64,000 bases of DNA from Dryococelus australis (taxonomy: Eukaryota; Arthropoda; Insecta; Phasmatodea; Phasmatidae). The stretch is from assembly GCA_029891345.1 (NCBI GenBank), contig CM056997.1:218134712-218198711 (forward strand), given 5' to 3'. A model generated the notes under the pieces. The model saw only the letters and a program-made list of their open reading frames with translations. It was not told where the DNA came from and searched no databases. The translations under genes and the position numbers were made by a program. This document shows, piece after piece, positions 11,834 through 23,400 of this stretch. The first letter of the stretch is position 1, and each line of letters begins with the position of its first letter.

Positions 11834-13659
11834 ACACGCCCAATACAAGATGACATTTGGCAATACTTAACTATCGAAATACATAAACGTAGGAGAAGCA
11901 TTTCATAATATTGGAAAAATAAATTATACAACCAAGAAAATGCATTACATTTACATTATTGTAAGTCAAGTTTAATTAAACAAGTTATACCTAATTTCGC
12001 TAGCATTTGTAGTAATAACTGGAAGCAGTATAAAAAATACTTACTTGGTTTTTACATTAAAATGGTTAACAACTGTACATAAAACAACTAAAGACGCCAA
12101 ATAATATCAGTAATGTCGATCATATTACCAGTTTACCTACGCGAAAAGTAGATTTTCTTTACATTTTACTCATCAAAACTATAAATTATTTTCAATATTA
12201 AATGCTAAATAGCCACTGAAGCAGCCAAAAACATAATTAATTATTTTAATTTTTTATCAATTTTTTTTTTTAATGTTTTATTTGTTCCTCATTATTTCAG
12301 CAGTAATGCTTAAAATATAACAAGAACAAATAAAATACTTAGAGTTTCTACTTAAAAATACAGTAATTGTTTAAAAATAACATGTGTTACACTGTAAAAT
12401 AAATTCTGGTAAGCTTCCTAAATTGTAATGGAATTTTATAACCTATAAAATATATGGAAATTATACTAAACGTCAGGCTGAAAATATAGGAACGTTTAGC
12501 ATTGCTACTATACAAAGATGGGAACTTCCCTATGCATTTTACTCCTTCCTGAGCAACTGTAAGACCGTTACCATGTAAGAATTGGAAAATAATACAACAT
12601 TCACGCTTTGTCACTGTATGTTTACACTATGGTAAATTTACAAATAATTTCTTAGAGTGTTTAATTCAGAGAATATTGTGAATTAATTGTACAAACAGCA
12701 ACATTTCCCATACTAAATTAAGAAAATGGGACTCTACACTGCTAACCATTAGAGAGATAAAAAAACGGTTTAAAGTAAACTTGTAGACAAACATATGCTC
12801 AACAATTTTTGTCTAAATACATTTTCGAATAATATTACCATTCTAGCAAAAAAGCTTTCTTTAGCAGAGGGTGAGTCGAGTTATGGTGGCCATCTTAAAT
12901 GATGTCATACTGTGAAAACATGGGAGGTAGGGTTAGGCAAACCAATTTTTTTTGCTTCTTATACACCGAAGTATCGAGAGCAGAAACAATTTTCTCTAAG
13001 CATACACTTGCACATAGAAGTGGTGTGAGCTGCTAGTTGACGGATATAGCCAATTCAGGTACTAGTGCTGGTGGCTGTGGATCGGTTGCTCCAGGGGATC
13101 AGTCGCCATCTTGGATTCCCTGACTTTCAGCGCTGTCAATCTAGTCATGCGACCGCCATGTTGGATTACGCATTGTTGGTAGCCAGTATGTCGCCATGTT
13201 AATAGCCAGTATGTAGCCATCTTTGTAGTTAATACCCCGCTATCTTTGTACCAGTAATTCTTGGACCGGTAACCAGAATGTAATGTTTTTATGATCTATC
13301 ATTCCGAGGGTTTTCTACGAGTGCTATAATTTTTTCTCTTTCTCCTTCTTTCCTTCATTTATTCTCTTTCTTTCCGTCTCTTACTCTCCATATTACTTTG
13401 TCATTGGTTTACATCGGCTGTTGCTGGAGGAAGCCATCTTGGTTTTTCGTTTGTCATGTATTTCTCGCTTCCGATCGATACCATCTTTGTTTACATTGTC
13501 TGCTGCTAGGTAACATGCATGTCACTGGCTGTTTACTCAACTTTGTTCGATGCCATGATATTTCTGGCGTTGAATACCGGGAGCGCTGGTTTCGCTCTCG
13601 TTCGAATTAGTTCTTGAGTTGGCTGCCTGGGGTGCCGCTTTTTTTAGTACTTAAAATAC

Positions 13660-13745
13660 TATCTGGACGTAGTGGGATTGATCTGCCGGACCGTGAGATG
13701 CTAGACTAACGCACTAGACCACTCTTCTATCGCGATATGCACTAG
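13660..13745 (-). repeat. tRNA-like SINE head (X copy 1)
   Basis: Minus strand: GAGTGGTCTAGTGCGTTAG (near 13731-13713) resembles an A box region, and GGCAGATCAATCCC (13687-13674) a degenerate B box, followed by an A-rich tail. The same unit sits at 60155-60241 in copy 2. Likely a tRNA-derived SINE that was present before X duplicated. Not a tRNA gene. Confidence 0.45.
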
Positions 13746-13999
13746 GACAGCAGTTTATAAGAAGTATATAGCTTGCAGAAGAATAAATTATCTTGTTTCT
13801 CATTAAAGAAATTACATTTTTAGTAGTATATATTTTTTATTAATGAGTTGTTTTATATTATGTAATATTCAATTATTTGGTCAATAATATTTTTTATTAC
13901 TCACATTTAACCTATATAATTGTTAAGTATTTCACATATAATCTGTTTTTACTATTCAGATTCCTTTAACTTATGTAATTTTCAAGTAGTTCAATATCA

Positions 14000-14930
14000 C
14001 ACAACTTTCCAGTTGAGAGAGAGAACATTTTAGTGAAGTATTTTCGCAACTTATCAGGTTCTGCGGTACCTGCGACAGGAAGCTGTATCCTCTCTAATAC
14101 TGCCTGCGGTGATTTCAGCAGCGCATGACTGCGATTGATTGTTAACCAAGTTTGACGGGAAATACATCCTGTTATCCACGGTAACTTCGTCCCATGACTC
14201 CTGTAATCACGTGCTGTATCACGCGCTGTGTCACGCTCTATTTTCCCGTCTCATGATTTCAATACCACACCTTGGGGCCGTGTGCAAAGTTCCAATTCAT
14301 TGGTTGACGCCGTAACCTTGCTCTCTCATTGGTAGGGCGACTCTTCTCGCCATGACTTCTTATTGGTGACAGACTACTCAGGCGCGACTTCTTGGGCGAG
14401 GGAGACTTCTCCCCAATACATTCATGTTGCTTTATTATGCCATGCACGACCTGAGGAGGAGGAGATTTCAGCAGAGGACACCAGAGACTGCACATCACCG
14501 CCTGGGACGACTCGCCTGAGCTGCGCTGAAACTCCACTCTCCTTCACCAACGTGGGATATATCTTTATTATGCCATGCACGACCTGAGGAGGAGGAGACT
14601 TCAGCAGAGGACACCAGAGACTGCACATCACCGCCTGGGACGACTCGCCTGAGATGCGCTGAGACTCCACTCTCCTTCACCACCGCCTGGGACGACTCCC
14701 CTGAGCTGCGCTGAGACTCCACTCTCCTTCACCAAAGTGGCTATATCATGTTATTTTGCTTCTAACGTTCATATTTTATTTTATATTAACAATTCCCATG
14801 TCGTCTTCCGCCACATCGCCAAGTAAGTAGATGTATAATTAAAAGTGTAACTATTTCAGTGTTTGATTTCATTAAAAAAATTTAATTGACTTAGATTATT
14901 TCTTATTGAGTGTTTGTGCTCAACCCTAGA
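14000..14930 (+). other. insertion in X copy 1 with promoter-like content
   Basis: Absent from X copy 2, where the flanks are separated by unrelated AT-rich DNA (60510-60790). It is richer in G+C and carries three ATTGG (inverted CCAAT) boxes near 14297, 14329 and 14364, spaced about 33 bp, then the 133-bp duplication, then a short ORF start at 14798 that runs into a perfect GTAAGT at 14823. It could be a solo LTR, a retroposed promoter/first exon, or a real first exon of a host gene. The ends are not clear enough to decide. Confidence 0.5.
14431..14745. repeat. 133-bp tandem duplication with partial third unit
   Basis: Unit 1 starts at 14431 and unit 2 at 14564, both opening TTTATTATGCCATGCACGAC. 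A third partial unit of about 54 bp repeats CACCGCCTGGGACGACTC and the following stretch. The units are more than 90% alike, so the array is fairly young. Open frames across it on the minus strand are by-products of the repetition. Confidence 0.85.
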
Positions 14931-15380
14931 CCGCTCGGGCATCACAGTTAATTATTCAATTTTTTTGTAACCATATTGAATTAAGTAGGCAAAGGAGCAA
15001 CTTTTTTGTTTACATAAAATATTTTTTTACTATCCCAGGCTTAAGTATTTTACAGGGACTTTGTTACTCACACCGAAAATTGAAAATATTTCCTAACCCT
15101 ATTCTAGGATTTGTAAATATTTTCCACACCCACCATCCCACAACCATACATATCTATCTGTTCAGTATAAAATTAACATAACCAAGCCATCTTTTTATAA
15201 CTCTGAATATGTTTTATTTTATTTCTCTCGATATCCACTTAACCTAATCGCCACACTCTAGTCATCACCAGTCATCTCTTTCCCTCCCCTCACACCGGTC
15301 CTTCTTATCATCCCATTGGCGAGTTTGTCAGAGCCAATCATGCATCTACGCCTACCTCCTCCATTGCTCTCATATACCAG

Positions 15381-15952
15381 CATACAAAGGCCTCGGAACG
15401 CAGTCTTCCATCTGTTGCAGCAGCCGTCATCAACTACTCGTCTAAATGTATACACTTTATTTTGCGTCTGGAGGTTTAGAATATGTTTGCATGTTGTACG
15501 AGTTGTCAAAAAATCCTTCCAGCCATTTTGGCATTTGGAATGATGAACTCGCTTAGTGCCTTTGGCAAACGGAGCGTGTTGTCGTACCCGCCGAAAGAAT
15601 TTCACCCGATTTATGCATCTTACGAAATTTCGACCATATTCTAGTATTTACCGACCTACCTACAGCTTGGTGAAACCATATTGGACTGCCTGCCTTGCAC
15701 GCAATGCTTCAAAACCTGCCATACTTCCATTCCGGACACTCCACACTCCCGGAGCTGGTGCAAGAAGAGACGTATTGCAGCATCAGCTACCACCATCACC
15801 CCCCCCCCCCAATCGACGGACGGGTCCGCACAGTGAAAAACACGAACATCTCTGCAGACCAAGTGACTGCCGACCTCCTACCAGACGAACAAACTGACAA
15901 GATTCCATTCGTCGAACAGACATTACTTGTCACAGCCTGCGGTGCGAGGTAA
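15381..15952 (+). pseudogene. unknown short gene of X, copy 1 (decayed)
   Basis: Counterpart of 61066-61670. An ATG at 15543 opens a 33-codon frame (MNSLSAFGKR...) that hits a stop at 15642. Homology to copy 2 continues in other frames through CHTSIPDTPHSRSWC to ADQVTADLLPDEQTDKIPFVEQT near 15855-15920. A poly-C tract at about 15800 causes one frame loss. The TATA box of copy 2 is CATACAAAGG here, so the promoter is probably dead. I recognise no family. Coding potential rests on the smooth reading of the copy 2 frame. Confidence 0.4.
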
Positions 15953-16597
15953 AGACATGCTCACCGGATGAGGACAGAGTAAAACAATGATATAAAGAAA
16001 CAGTTTTGCGAACAGCGCAACATAGTCGTGTCAGTGTGGATAAACAAAAATCAGCAAGGAAATTTTCATAAAAACATAATAGTGTCTTAATAATTACATT
16101 CACAAATAATGCAAATATATGCAAAACCTTAAAAGCAAAAAAAAAAAAAACTAAAAAAAATAATATTAAATAATCTCTTTTGCATGTCAATATAAACTAA
16201 TATTGCTTGACATGTATGTAAAAAAATGTTTAAGTAATAATATAAGTGTTTAATTTTGACAAACATTACCACCTATGTTATTGTTTGTTAATTACCCCAA
16301 CAATTTAAAGAAACGATACTATAAAGATGAGTGGTGAAAAAAAAAATTGGTAAATATTTTATTTTTGTCAAAACAGAGAAAAAAACTTATACAAAAAGGA
16401 AATGAATTCTGTAAAAAATTACTTTCAGAATAAAATATGTATTCCATTTAAGTTATTTAAGTTGAGATTACTAGCATACAAGGACAGGCTAGCCAGCTGA
16501 CCTTGATAATGTCAAGAGCTATGATAGCAAGTCTGCACCTGCGAGATGACTGGAGTCTTTACAAGTTTCATGACCATTTTTGCACCTGACCGACTTC

Positions 16598-16670
16598 CCA
16601 TGGTGCAGTAGGCTGGTGCGACACTGATCTGGGGCGTGGTAGGTACTGGGTTCGAACCCCGCGTAAGGCA
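16598..16670 (+). repeat. tRNA-like SINE head (X copy 1, second)
   Basis: TGGTGCAGTAGGCTGG (from 16600) matches a pol III A box and GGGTTCGAACCCC (16648-16660) is a near-perfect B box with tRNA-like spacing. The acceptor stem does not pair. The same unit is at 62282-62350. A SINE head is more likely than a tRNA gene. Confidence 0.45.
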
Positions 16671-16948
16671 TCTGTATTAATTTAAGTTAGATTATAAGTT
16701 AATCTGTAAGCTGTCCCCTGCTAAGCTTAGAAACATAAAACCGGGTGAAATTATAAAGCCTTGTACAATTATAACAGTTAAAACCTGGACGGTTTCAGAC
16801 AGCCTAAGTCAGCACATAGAGATGTTAGCATTTCTGCACCTGCACGGTGTCTGGTAACTAAAGAGAATATGTCAGCAGGTTTCACGAGCAAAACACTGGC
16901 CCAACCAGAATGGTGGTGGAGCGGGAAGAAACAGCGAAGAGGGGGATG

Positions 16949-16952
<4 letters not shown>

Positions 16953-17008
<56 letters not shown>
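16953..17008. repeat. (TA)n microsatellite
   Basis: Twenty-eight TA repeats. At the matching place in X copy 2 (62630-62640) there is only a short TATATAATAT, so the run expanded in copy 1 after duplication. The alternating Ile/Tyr frames it creates are not genes. Confidence 0.95.
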
Positions 17009-17015
<7 letters not shown>

Positions 17016-17575
17016 CGGAGGAGAAGGCTCATATTATTAGTTTCATCTCTACATGTCTGTTCAGTTCTGACCTGAAGATGCAGCCATTTACTACGATATT
17101 ACCGTGGGCTACCGTTGCTTTAATTTCGGAATACATCGTATACCAGAACAAGTACAAGACTGCAATGGAATTGAACACTGGGTCAGCAATAGTAAAAAAG
17201 GTGGTTTTCTCAGCTTGGCTCCAGTACCATTCTGTTTATTATCTGCCCAGTGTACCACCTGCGGCCGGACTCTAAGCTACCCTGTACTGCCATCGATCTG
17301 ATATGTCAACCAACATCAAGATTGGGTAATAGCACATTCCAATATCAACTCAGAAGACCAGACAAGCTACAAGATTACCTGGTGGTCCAAGCATTGTATT
17401 GGAGAACGTCACACTGACATTTTGAAACGTGGAAGAACAACCTGGGGGTCTATGTGCACCTGACTAACATGTGTTGTGTATGCTGCATCCGTACTCTGAG
17501 CATCAGAGTACAACCAGTTTTCTTCTGCCTAGTATACGGTCAGCAGCAGTCAACCAGTCAGCCAGTCCAGCCATC

Positions 17576-17986
17576 ATGGACTCTGTGTACGATGCTGACG
17601 AATAATTTTCTGAATACTACGAAGAAGATGAACAAGTTTTCTTGTTGCCTGAACCCACTAGCACCGAGTTGGCTACTTGCATAATGTACAACCCCAGTAC
17701 TGGATATAACTACATGCCTAAAGGCTTGCATTGTGTGTAGTATGGCATTACTTTTAAAGATGATTATGTAGATATTTACAGCTTGATATACTTTGAAATG
17801 TGTAGGGAGAACGTACACCTATGTCTACAGTTGAATGAGTTTTCACCATACGAAACCTACAGGGTAGTACCCAGCTTCGTGTGCGAAGATAGTAATATCG
17901 CCATTCATCTCTTTGCTCCGAAGCTTAGCGCCATCTTATGCGATGCCCGGGGACCCCTAGTACATCAAGTACAGATAATCATGTAA
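17576..17986 (+). pseudogene. conserved unknown ORF of X, copy 1
   Basis: A 137-codon frame from ATG 17576 to TAA 17984, interrupted by two in-frame stops (codon 10, and after GLHCV). It matches 63215-63629 throughout: FLLPEPTSTEL, then IYFEMCRENVHLCLQLNEFSPYE, then APKLSAILCDA. There are about ten acidic residues near the N-terminus and several Cys residues in the second half. No signal peptide or membrane segment is seen. I do not recognise the family; an element-encoded or retrocopied gene is possible. Confidence 0.45.
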
Positions 17987-18038
17987 TGGCAAAAAACATT
18001 ATAGAAGTATAAAGAAACAAATTGGTCATGTACCGACA

Positions 18039-18248
18039 ATGGATAAACCTTGTGCATTAATTTTTGCATTGCGTATAGGCAAAAATTGCTTCGAGAAGCT
18101 AGATTATCCCAAAAACTTTCATATCAGTTCAAGCTGGACTATACAATTAATGCAGATATGTTTGTTAATGAACCATAGCTTATTTTCTCCAGCAGCAGTG
18201 GCTATGCTAGCAAGATCAGTAACTCGTCCTTTAATGACACTGCAATAG
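18039..18248 (+). other. possible second conserved reading frame of X
   Basis: An open 69-codon frame (MDKPCALIFALRIGKN...) lies just after the conserved ORF. The DNA is closely matched at 63680-63890, where a stop after AAVAM shortens the frame. Similarity between copies is just as high outside the frame, so it may simply be non-coding repeat DNA. Confidence 0.2.
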
Positions 18249-18295
18249 AAAAAACCAGTGATCCCATCTCCTGTGACTACACCAGCATACTTCCT

Positions 18296-18429
18296 CACTG
18301 TGAGTATGCCATGTTTATCCACACTGTGAGTATGCCATGTTTATCCACACTGTGAGTATGCCATGTTTATCCACACTGTGAGTATGCCATGTTTAACCAC
18401 ACTGTGAGTATGCCATGTTTATCCACACG
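18296..18429. repeat. 26-bp tandem repeat, five units
   Basis: Units begin at 18296, 18322, 18348, 18374 and 18400; each reads CACTGTGAGTATGCCATG followed by TTTATCCA or TTTAACCA. X copy 2 has a single degenerate unit near 63938. The near identity of the units points to recent expansion. Confidence 0.95.
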
Positions 18430-18852
18430 GAAACGATGCTGATATTTTCAAAATATTAATAGGCTCTGATCTGCCGACTTCATGCGTACAAAAAAAATAG
18501 TAAAAAACTAATTTATCTGATTTATTGTGTTATTTTTTATTTAATATGAATAAATGTACGTATGTAAAAACATCTAATTTATCAATAACCCATGTGCCAT
18601 AAGTATATTCAAAACTAGTATACTTTCAAAACTGTTAAAAATTTAACTTGTGAGTAATATTCTAAGTTTTCATATTAATATAATTTTTTTAGAGGCTGAC
18701 AAACACAAAGTCATTACCACACTTTTCATCATAGATTAAACAGACTCTCAAAACACCACTGAATTAATCAGTATTTCAGAGCTTGCTTTCTCCAACCCAA
18801 TATCGTGCATAAGGACAGTCAATAATAAAACGAATTCAAAGTAAGGTAAAAA

Positions 18853-19824
18853 CTAACTTATATTTAAAAAAAATTCATTTTGTCTATCACCACTTAAAAT
18901 AAACACTGCTTTGTCCAAATTCAAAATGCCTTTCTCGTCGACCCATGAGTCGTCATGCTTCGAGTGTCCAAGCCACCTCACGTATACATGTCCATTACAT
19001 CCTTTCAGCACTTATCCACCATACATAAGACTGAAAACTTCGTAGCCTGGATCTCCTCTGTGTAAAAGCCTGCGACGATGGGTTCACGTCGTAGATCCTC
19101 CGGGTAATTAATGCACTGGTACCAATGTCGTATCCAAAACACCTTGCACAATTCTGCCAACCAGTTAGGTCAGAAGCCTTTGTGAGAAATGTCATGCTGT
19201 TTTGAGATGCTCACCATCTTCGCTTTAGGCTTGCGTGGGTCTCTTTTCGTCGGAATAGAATAAACGGACCGAAGAAGGAAGTGGTCCTCGACATTTTCAG
19301 GATTCATGTGAGTGGTAGAATCAACAGTAAAATTATACTCACGAACAAGTTTCGGCAGTGGCTTTAGCCACTTGTAGTTTCCATTCGCCATGAAATGTCT
19401 CCTCAATTTGGCTTTAAAAAATTCGGTTAAAAACGCTCGACAATGCTAACCTTGAGTCCAAAGTATGTGTAATAGTGATTTATGCCGTACCATTTTATCA
19501 GTGCACGGAAACTAGCATTGAAATATTACTTAACATCATCAGTGTGGAGATATTTGTTATGTGTGCTTTGCACAACACATCCGCCATGACCTATTCGACG
19601 TCACATGCATTCTTCTACTTAAGCGGCCTGACCCATACATACTTGGAAAATATGTATATTATGGTCGAAATGTAGTGGTGGCCTCTATTTACACGAGTAA
19701 AATCTGACATATCAATCAGGTCGTATTGAAAAGTATCATCCAGCCTTTTCATGGCGTACTTTCTCTGAGGGTGATTCCTTCTGATCGTCCTGTATAATTC
19801 TCTAGAAATGGCATATTTAATCAT
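18853..19824 (-). pseudogene. Polinton/Maverick integrase with chromodomain (decayed)
   Basis: A retroviral-type DDE integrase of the kind carried by Polintons. Minus-strand blocks in order: LYRTIRRNHPQRKYAMKRLDD and FQYDLIDM (first catalytic Asp, 19824-19615); then IIYIFSKYVW; then HTDD with IVERF (second Asp and Glu) in another frame at about 19560-19440; then GNYKWLKPLPKLV (19406-19170); then a barrel-like part and, near 18960-18900, a C-terminal chromodomain reading VRWLGHSKHDD. The last stop is at 18855. At least four frame changes and several stops break it. Base composition is clearly less AT-rich than P1 and P2, so it may belong to a different Polinton. Confidence 0.85.
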
Positions 19825-19849
19825 CGCACGACGTAGCTAACTTCGAAGA

Positions 19850-20460
19850 GATATTAGATGATGGATTTAATCTCGTTGCCCGCAGACTGCGAGCGACCAG
19901 TAGCTGTAGTCTATCGACGAGTTAATTTGGATTGTCCCAATGTAGTCTATCTTGTGTTTGGCGTTGATCTATTGAAAGCAGATTCGATCCAATAATTTAG
20001 GCCAATCGTAGAAACAGTCCCACGATAATGCCGAATTTCGCATGGGTAGTGTTCTTAAATCATCACATTCACGGTTTATCGGTAACATAATGAGATACAA
20101 ATGACCTATAGTAACTGACAGCACTTGCGCAAATCTGATTCGGCGTAGTGTCTGCGGGGTGCCAAGAAACAAATGTTCGCAGATACCATTTGTCATTTTC
20201 ACCTTGCGTTTGCCGATATGCATCACATATGGGAAAAAACATCACTTCCTGGTTTCCGAGAAACTATTTCTCGTCACTGTGTAGCAGAGCATATATCTTG
20301 TCGTTGTTTCAATCTGAGTATGAAGCGATGTAGTACCCAACTAACGTGTCCACCTCGGGAACGCACTCTCATGCTCATTTCCATGCCTGTACATGCAGCA
20401 AATCGATTAGGGGCCGATCTTGGTAGTGATGCCACCATCCGATTCGGTTAATTACTGGCT
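19850..20460 (-). other. possible upstream Polinton coding remnant
   Basis: Upstream of the integrase on its strand are open patches such as KRKVKMTNGICEHLF (about 20220-20175) and SAVSYYRSFVSHYVTD in another frame, suggestive of a frameshifted gene. I cannot name the family. It could be the integrase N-terminus or a neighbouring structural gene of the same element. Confidence 0.3.
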
Positions 20461-23400
20461 TCTTTTACATTGACGTATAGGTGTAGTTCCTTACACCTTG
20501 ATTTCATGTTTGATATTTGGCCGAGACAAAGCTTCTTCCTGGCTTGTCGAACGCTCGGGGCACCACGTAGCCACCTTCGTGAACCCGGACGGTATTGTAT
20601 CGGCCTGGTGATGTCTTACCTCTTACCTTGTGGCGTCTCCGCTTTTATAGTGGCCCCTCTGGCCTCATCTCGTGTTCCAACCATCTGTGATTAATGTCAC
20701 CCAACCAAACACCGCATATCGCCCTGGATTCCATGGTCTGGCACCCGAGGCTGCTCTGCTCTATGTGTTGCTTGTTGCGAACACAACATGGCTCCTCCAC
20801 TCAGAAAATATTTTGTTCGTCGTCTAGCTGTGGAGGGGCGGTGTGGTTTTGGTGTTTACAGTGAGGGTTGGCATCGTAGGGTAGGAGTAGCAAGCGGGAC
20901 GCGAGCGCGAGTCGCCCGCCATGGAATGGCCCGGCAGTACCCCCTCTTCCTCTCGTCAGCGGTCATCACGTGATTACGGTGCAGTGACTGATAATTGCCT
21001 TTAAAGTGTATTTCTGGCACTTGTTCACTACGTGCCCTTTAAGTGTGAGGTGGGGCTGTGTGAGAAATTACCTCATATTACAATACTATCTATCTTTTGT
21101 TAGTACGATGTGGGAGATAAATCTCATATAATGAGGTATCTATTCGTAGCTGCATTATTAAAAAAAAATCATTCTTTAGTAACTAGCAGAACATGTTTGG
21201 TTTTTGGATGTCTGAAGACAGATATTTTGGATAAAATGATATTTTTTTTTGCTTTTGACTTATGAAAAATTAAGTACAATAATAATTAAAATTTTAAGTA
21301 CTTTTTTTCTTACGAAGTGGTTCTGACGATAACTGTTACATAACCTATGAATACACTTTCTAACATTGTGACACCTAATTCGAATGTACGTGGTTACTTC
21401 GTGTCACGACCTGGATAATGGAGTGTGGTCGAGCTGTATTGTAACCCCAAAACAATTTATGACTCGGTCTCGACCACTGGGGTAGAGTGTAAGATGGCAT
21501 GATGTGCACACCTTCCATCGTGACATCCCGTAACACAACTATATTTTCATATTGCTCGTGAGTCTGATACTTATCCAAGGGCGTATTCTCAATGAATGCA
21601 ATGCATGCAGTGCATGCTTTAATATCATTAAAAAACGAACATGTTTCTTAACCATATACTTCCCATTTTTCTTTGGAATAAAAATAAATTTTCCTCTCCT
21701 CGCTTCACATGGTACTGAGATGCACACATCTTTTCTCCTCTATTTTCTTAATAGTTACTCGAAGCGCCGGGGCAAGGCACTGAGGGGTTGCGGTGGGGTG
21801 CGTAATTCAATAATCTATCCTAATAGTTCCCTGAAACGTCCTGGTATAGCGCTGTGGTATTCTCCATTCTCAAACCTCGTTAAACTGGCGTGACGTCACA
21901 GCTAGCTCGCGCGAAATGTGGGCGAATGCATGCACAAGATGACATTGCATCAGCGTGCTGGCGAGCAAGTTTATATACCTTCATTCAATTTTTAGTGACT
22001 GATGCGTTGCGTATTCTACTGTCCTATTGGAATTAGTATTTTAAACACTAGTTTCGCAAGATAGATGAATACTGTAAAAGTGACTTTTTAACAAGTGTAT
22101 TTAATAAATCATTTCAGTTATACTCGTTTAGTTAGAAATTAGAAGTTGTTAAACGTTGGATACCTACACCTGCACTCAAGAATAATTTAAAAACAGGGGA
22201 AAAAGTCAGAAACTTTCTACGATCATTTAGTCGTGCCCTTTACAAATGGTATAAATGATTACTTATAAACAAATGGTAAATGTTACAATGGAAATAATTC
22301 TTAAAAATTGAAAACTTAAACGTTAATTATGTTTCGTGAACAAGTAAGATTACTTTTTAAATACTTTTTTGACAGGCAAATATTAATGTTTTTAACAGAT
22401 TTCAAATTGTTCCTGTTAACAAGCACAAAAGTAACGTTGCCGTAGCTATAATTAAAGTGGTTTACTATTAGTGAATTGAAGTGTTTTGTGAATTTTGGGT
22501 GTTTAAATTAATTTTTAACTTTTCAAAATTAAAATATAAAATTATTTAATTTTACCAGTGAATCTCGCTATTATACACCGGAATATACGTTTTTCCTTTC
22601 TCTCATTTGGAACATTAAAATGGTTTTCTTTTAAAATTGGCTACAATACTTTTTTTTAACTGGTGCCTGCACACTTCACGTTACCCTAGGGATTAAGTTT
22701 TGTTATTTTCTTTAACTTACACGCTGAAGTATGTCTTAATTTAGAGTGTCACTATTGATTTTATTTAGGGTTTAATTATGTTCAGTAATATGTGTCGAAG
22801 TGTTTGAGTGTTGTGATATAGATATTTTTGTATTACTTCAATACTTCAATTTTCTTCAGGATTGAAAGTTTACAGATCACTTACACTTCACCTACACCTA
22901 TGTGAGGGTATAATCTAAATCTGGAGAAGTTTTTGAACTTTATATGGGCTTATTTTAAGGTTAGTAATTCTCTCGTGTTTCAATGCGATCCAGATGAAGG
23001 TAAAAGTGAGAGGAAAAAGTACTAAAGGACATAGAAATATTTCCAGCAACCTTTTATTTTCATTTTGTTATTATTAATATTTAATTCCTCTGTGAAGAAT
23101 GAAGTGCCAAAGTAAGTTTAGTTTTGCGTACCTTGCCAAAATTTTCAGGATACGCCCTTGTACTTATCCTTAATATAGTGCATATTACAACTTTTGTTAA
23201 GTTCTACTAGAAATTTTTCTTCTATGCTTGGCATATGATACGTACATTAAAATTATTTTATCTGACACTTATACTACGTTACAACATTTCTCTTTGCCTA
23301 ACGAATTATGCGTCGTTATTCAGTAATTGAATGTGGTTGTATATTACAATTTTTCTAATAACTAACATATTTCTCGAGTACATGATTGAATATTTTCATA

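Larger units (their letters stand above)
10360..18462 (+). repeat. large repeat X, copy 1
   Basis: About 8.1 kb that matches 57.49-64.0 kb in the same orientation almost end to end, with point changes and indels. Landmarks in both copies, in order: a block ending in 'ATACGGTTCCTGACATCTGTAA', the 'TATGATCGGCTCCAAGATTG' block, the GCCATCTTGG-rich block, a minus-strand tRNA-like head, a TATA promoter with a short ORF, a plus-strand tRNA-like head, and a second conserved ORF. Copy 1 alone has the 42-bp minisatellite, the 14.0-14.93 kb insertion, the (TA)n run and the 26-bp array. Its right limit cannot be set because copy 2 runs off the window. Confidence 0.85.

Noticed and set aside
14259..14722. 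Overlapping Ser-rich frames in the 133-bp duplication
   Set aside because: Same peptide repeated because the DNA is repeated; no homology and no conservation outside the array.
16598..16670. A functional tRNA gene
   Set aside because: Good A and B boxes, but the acceptor and anticodon stems do not fold properly and the unit is embedded in repeats.
16869..17275. Ile/Tyr-repeat proteins across the (TA)n run
   Set aside because: Created by the microsatellite; X copy 2 lacks the run and the frames do not match.
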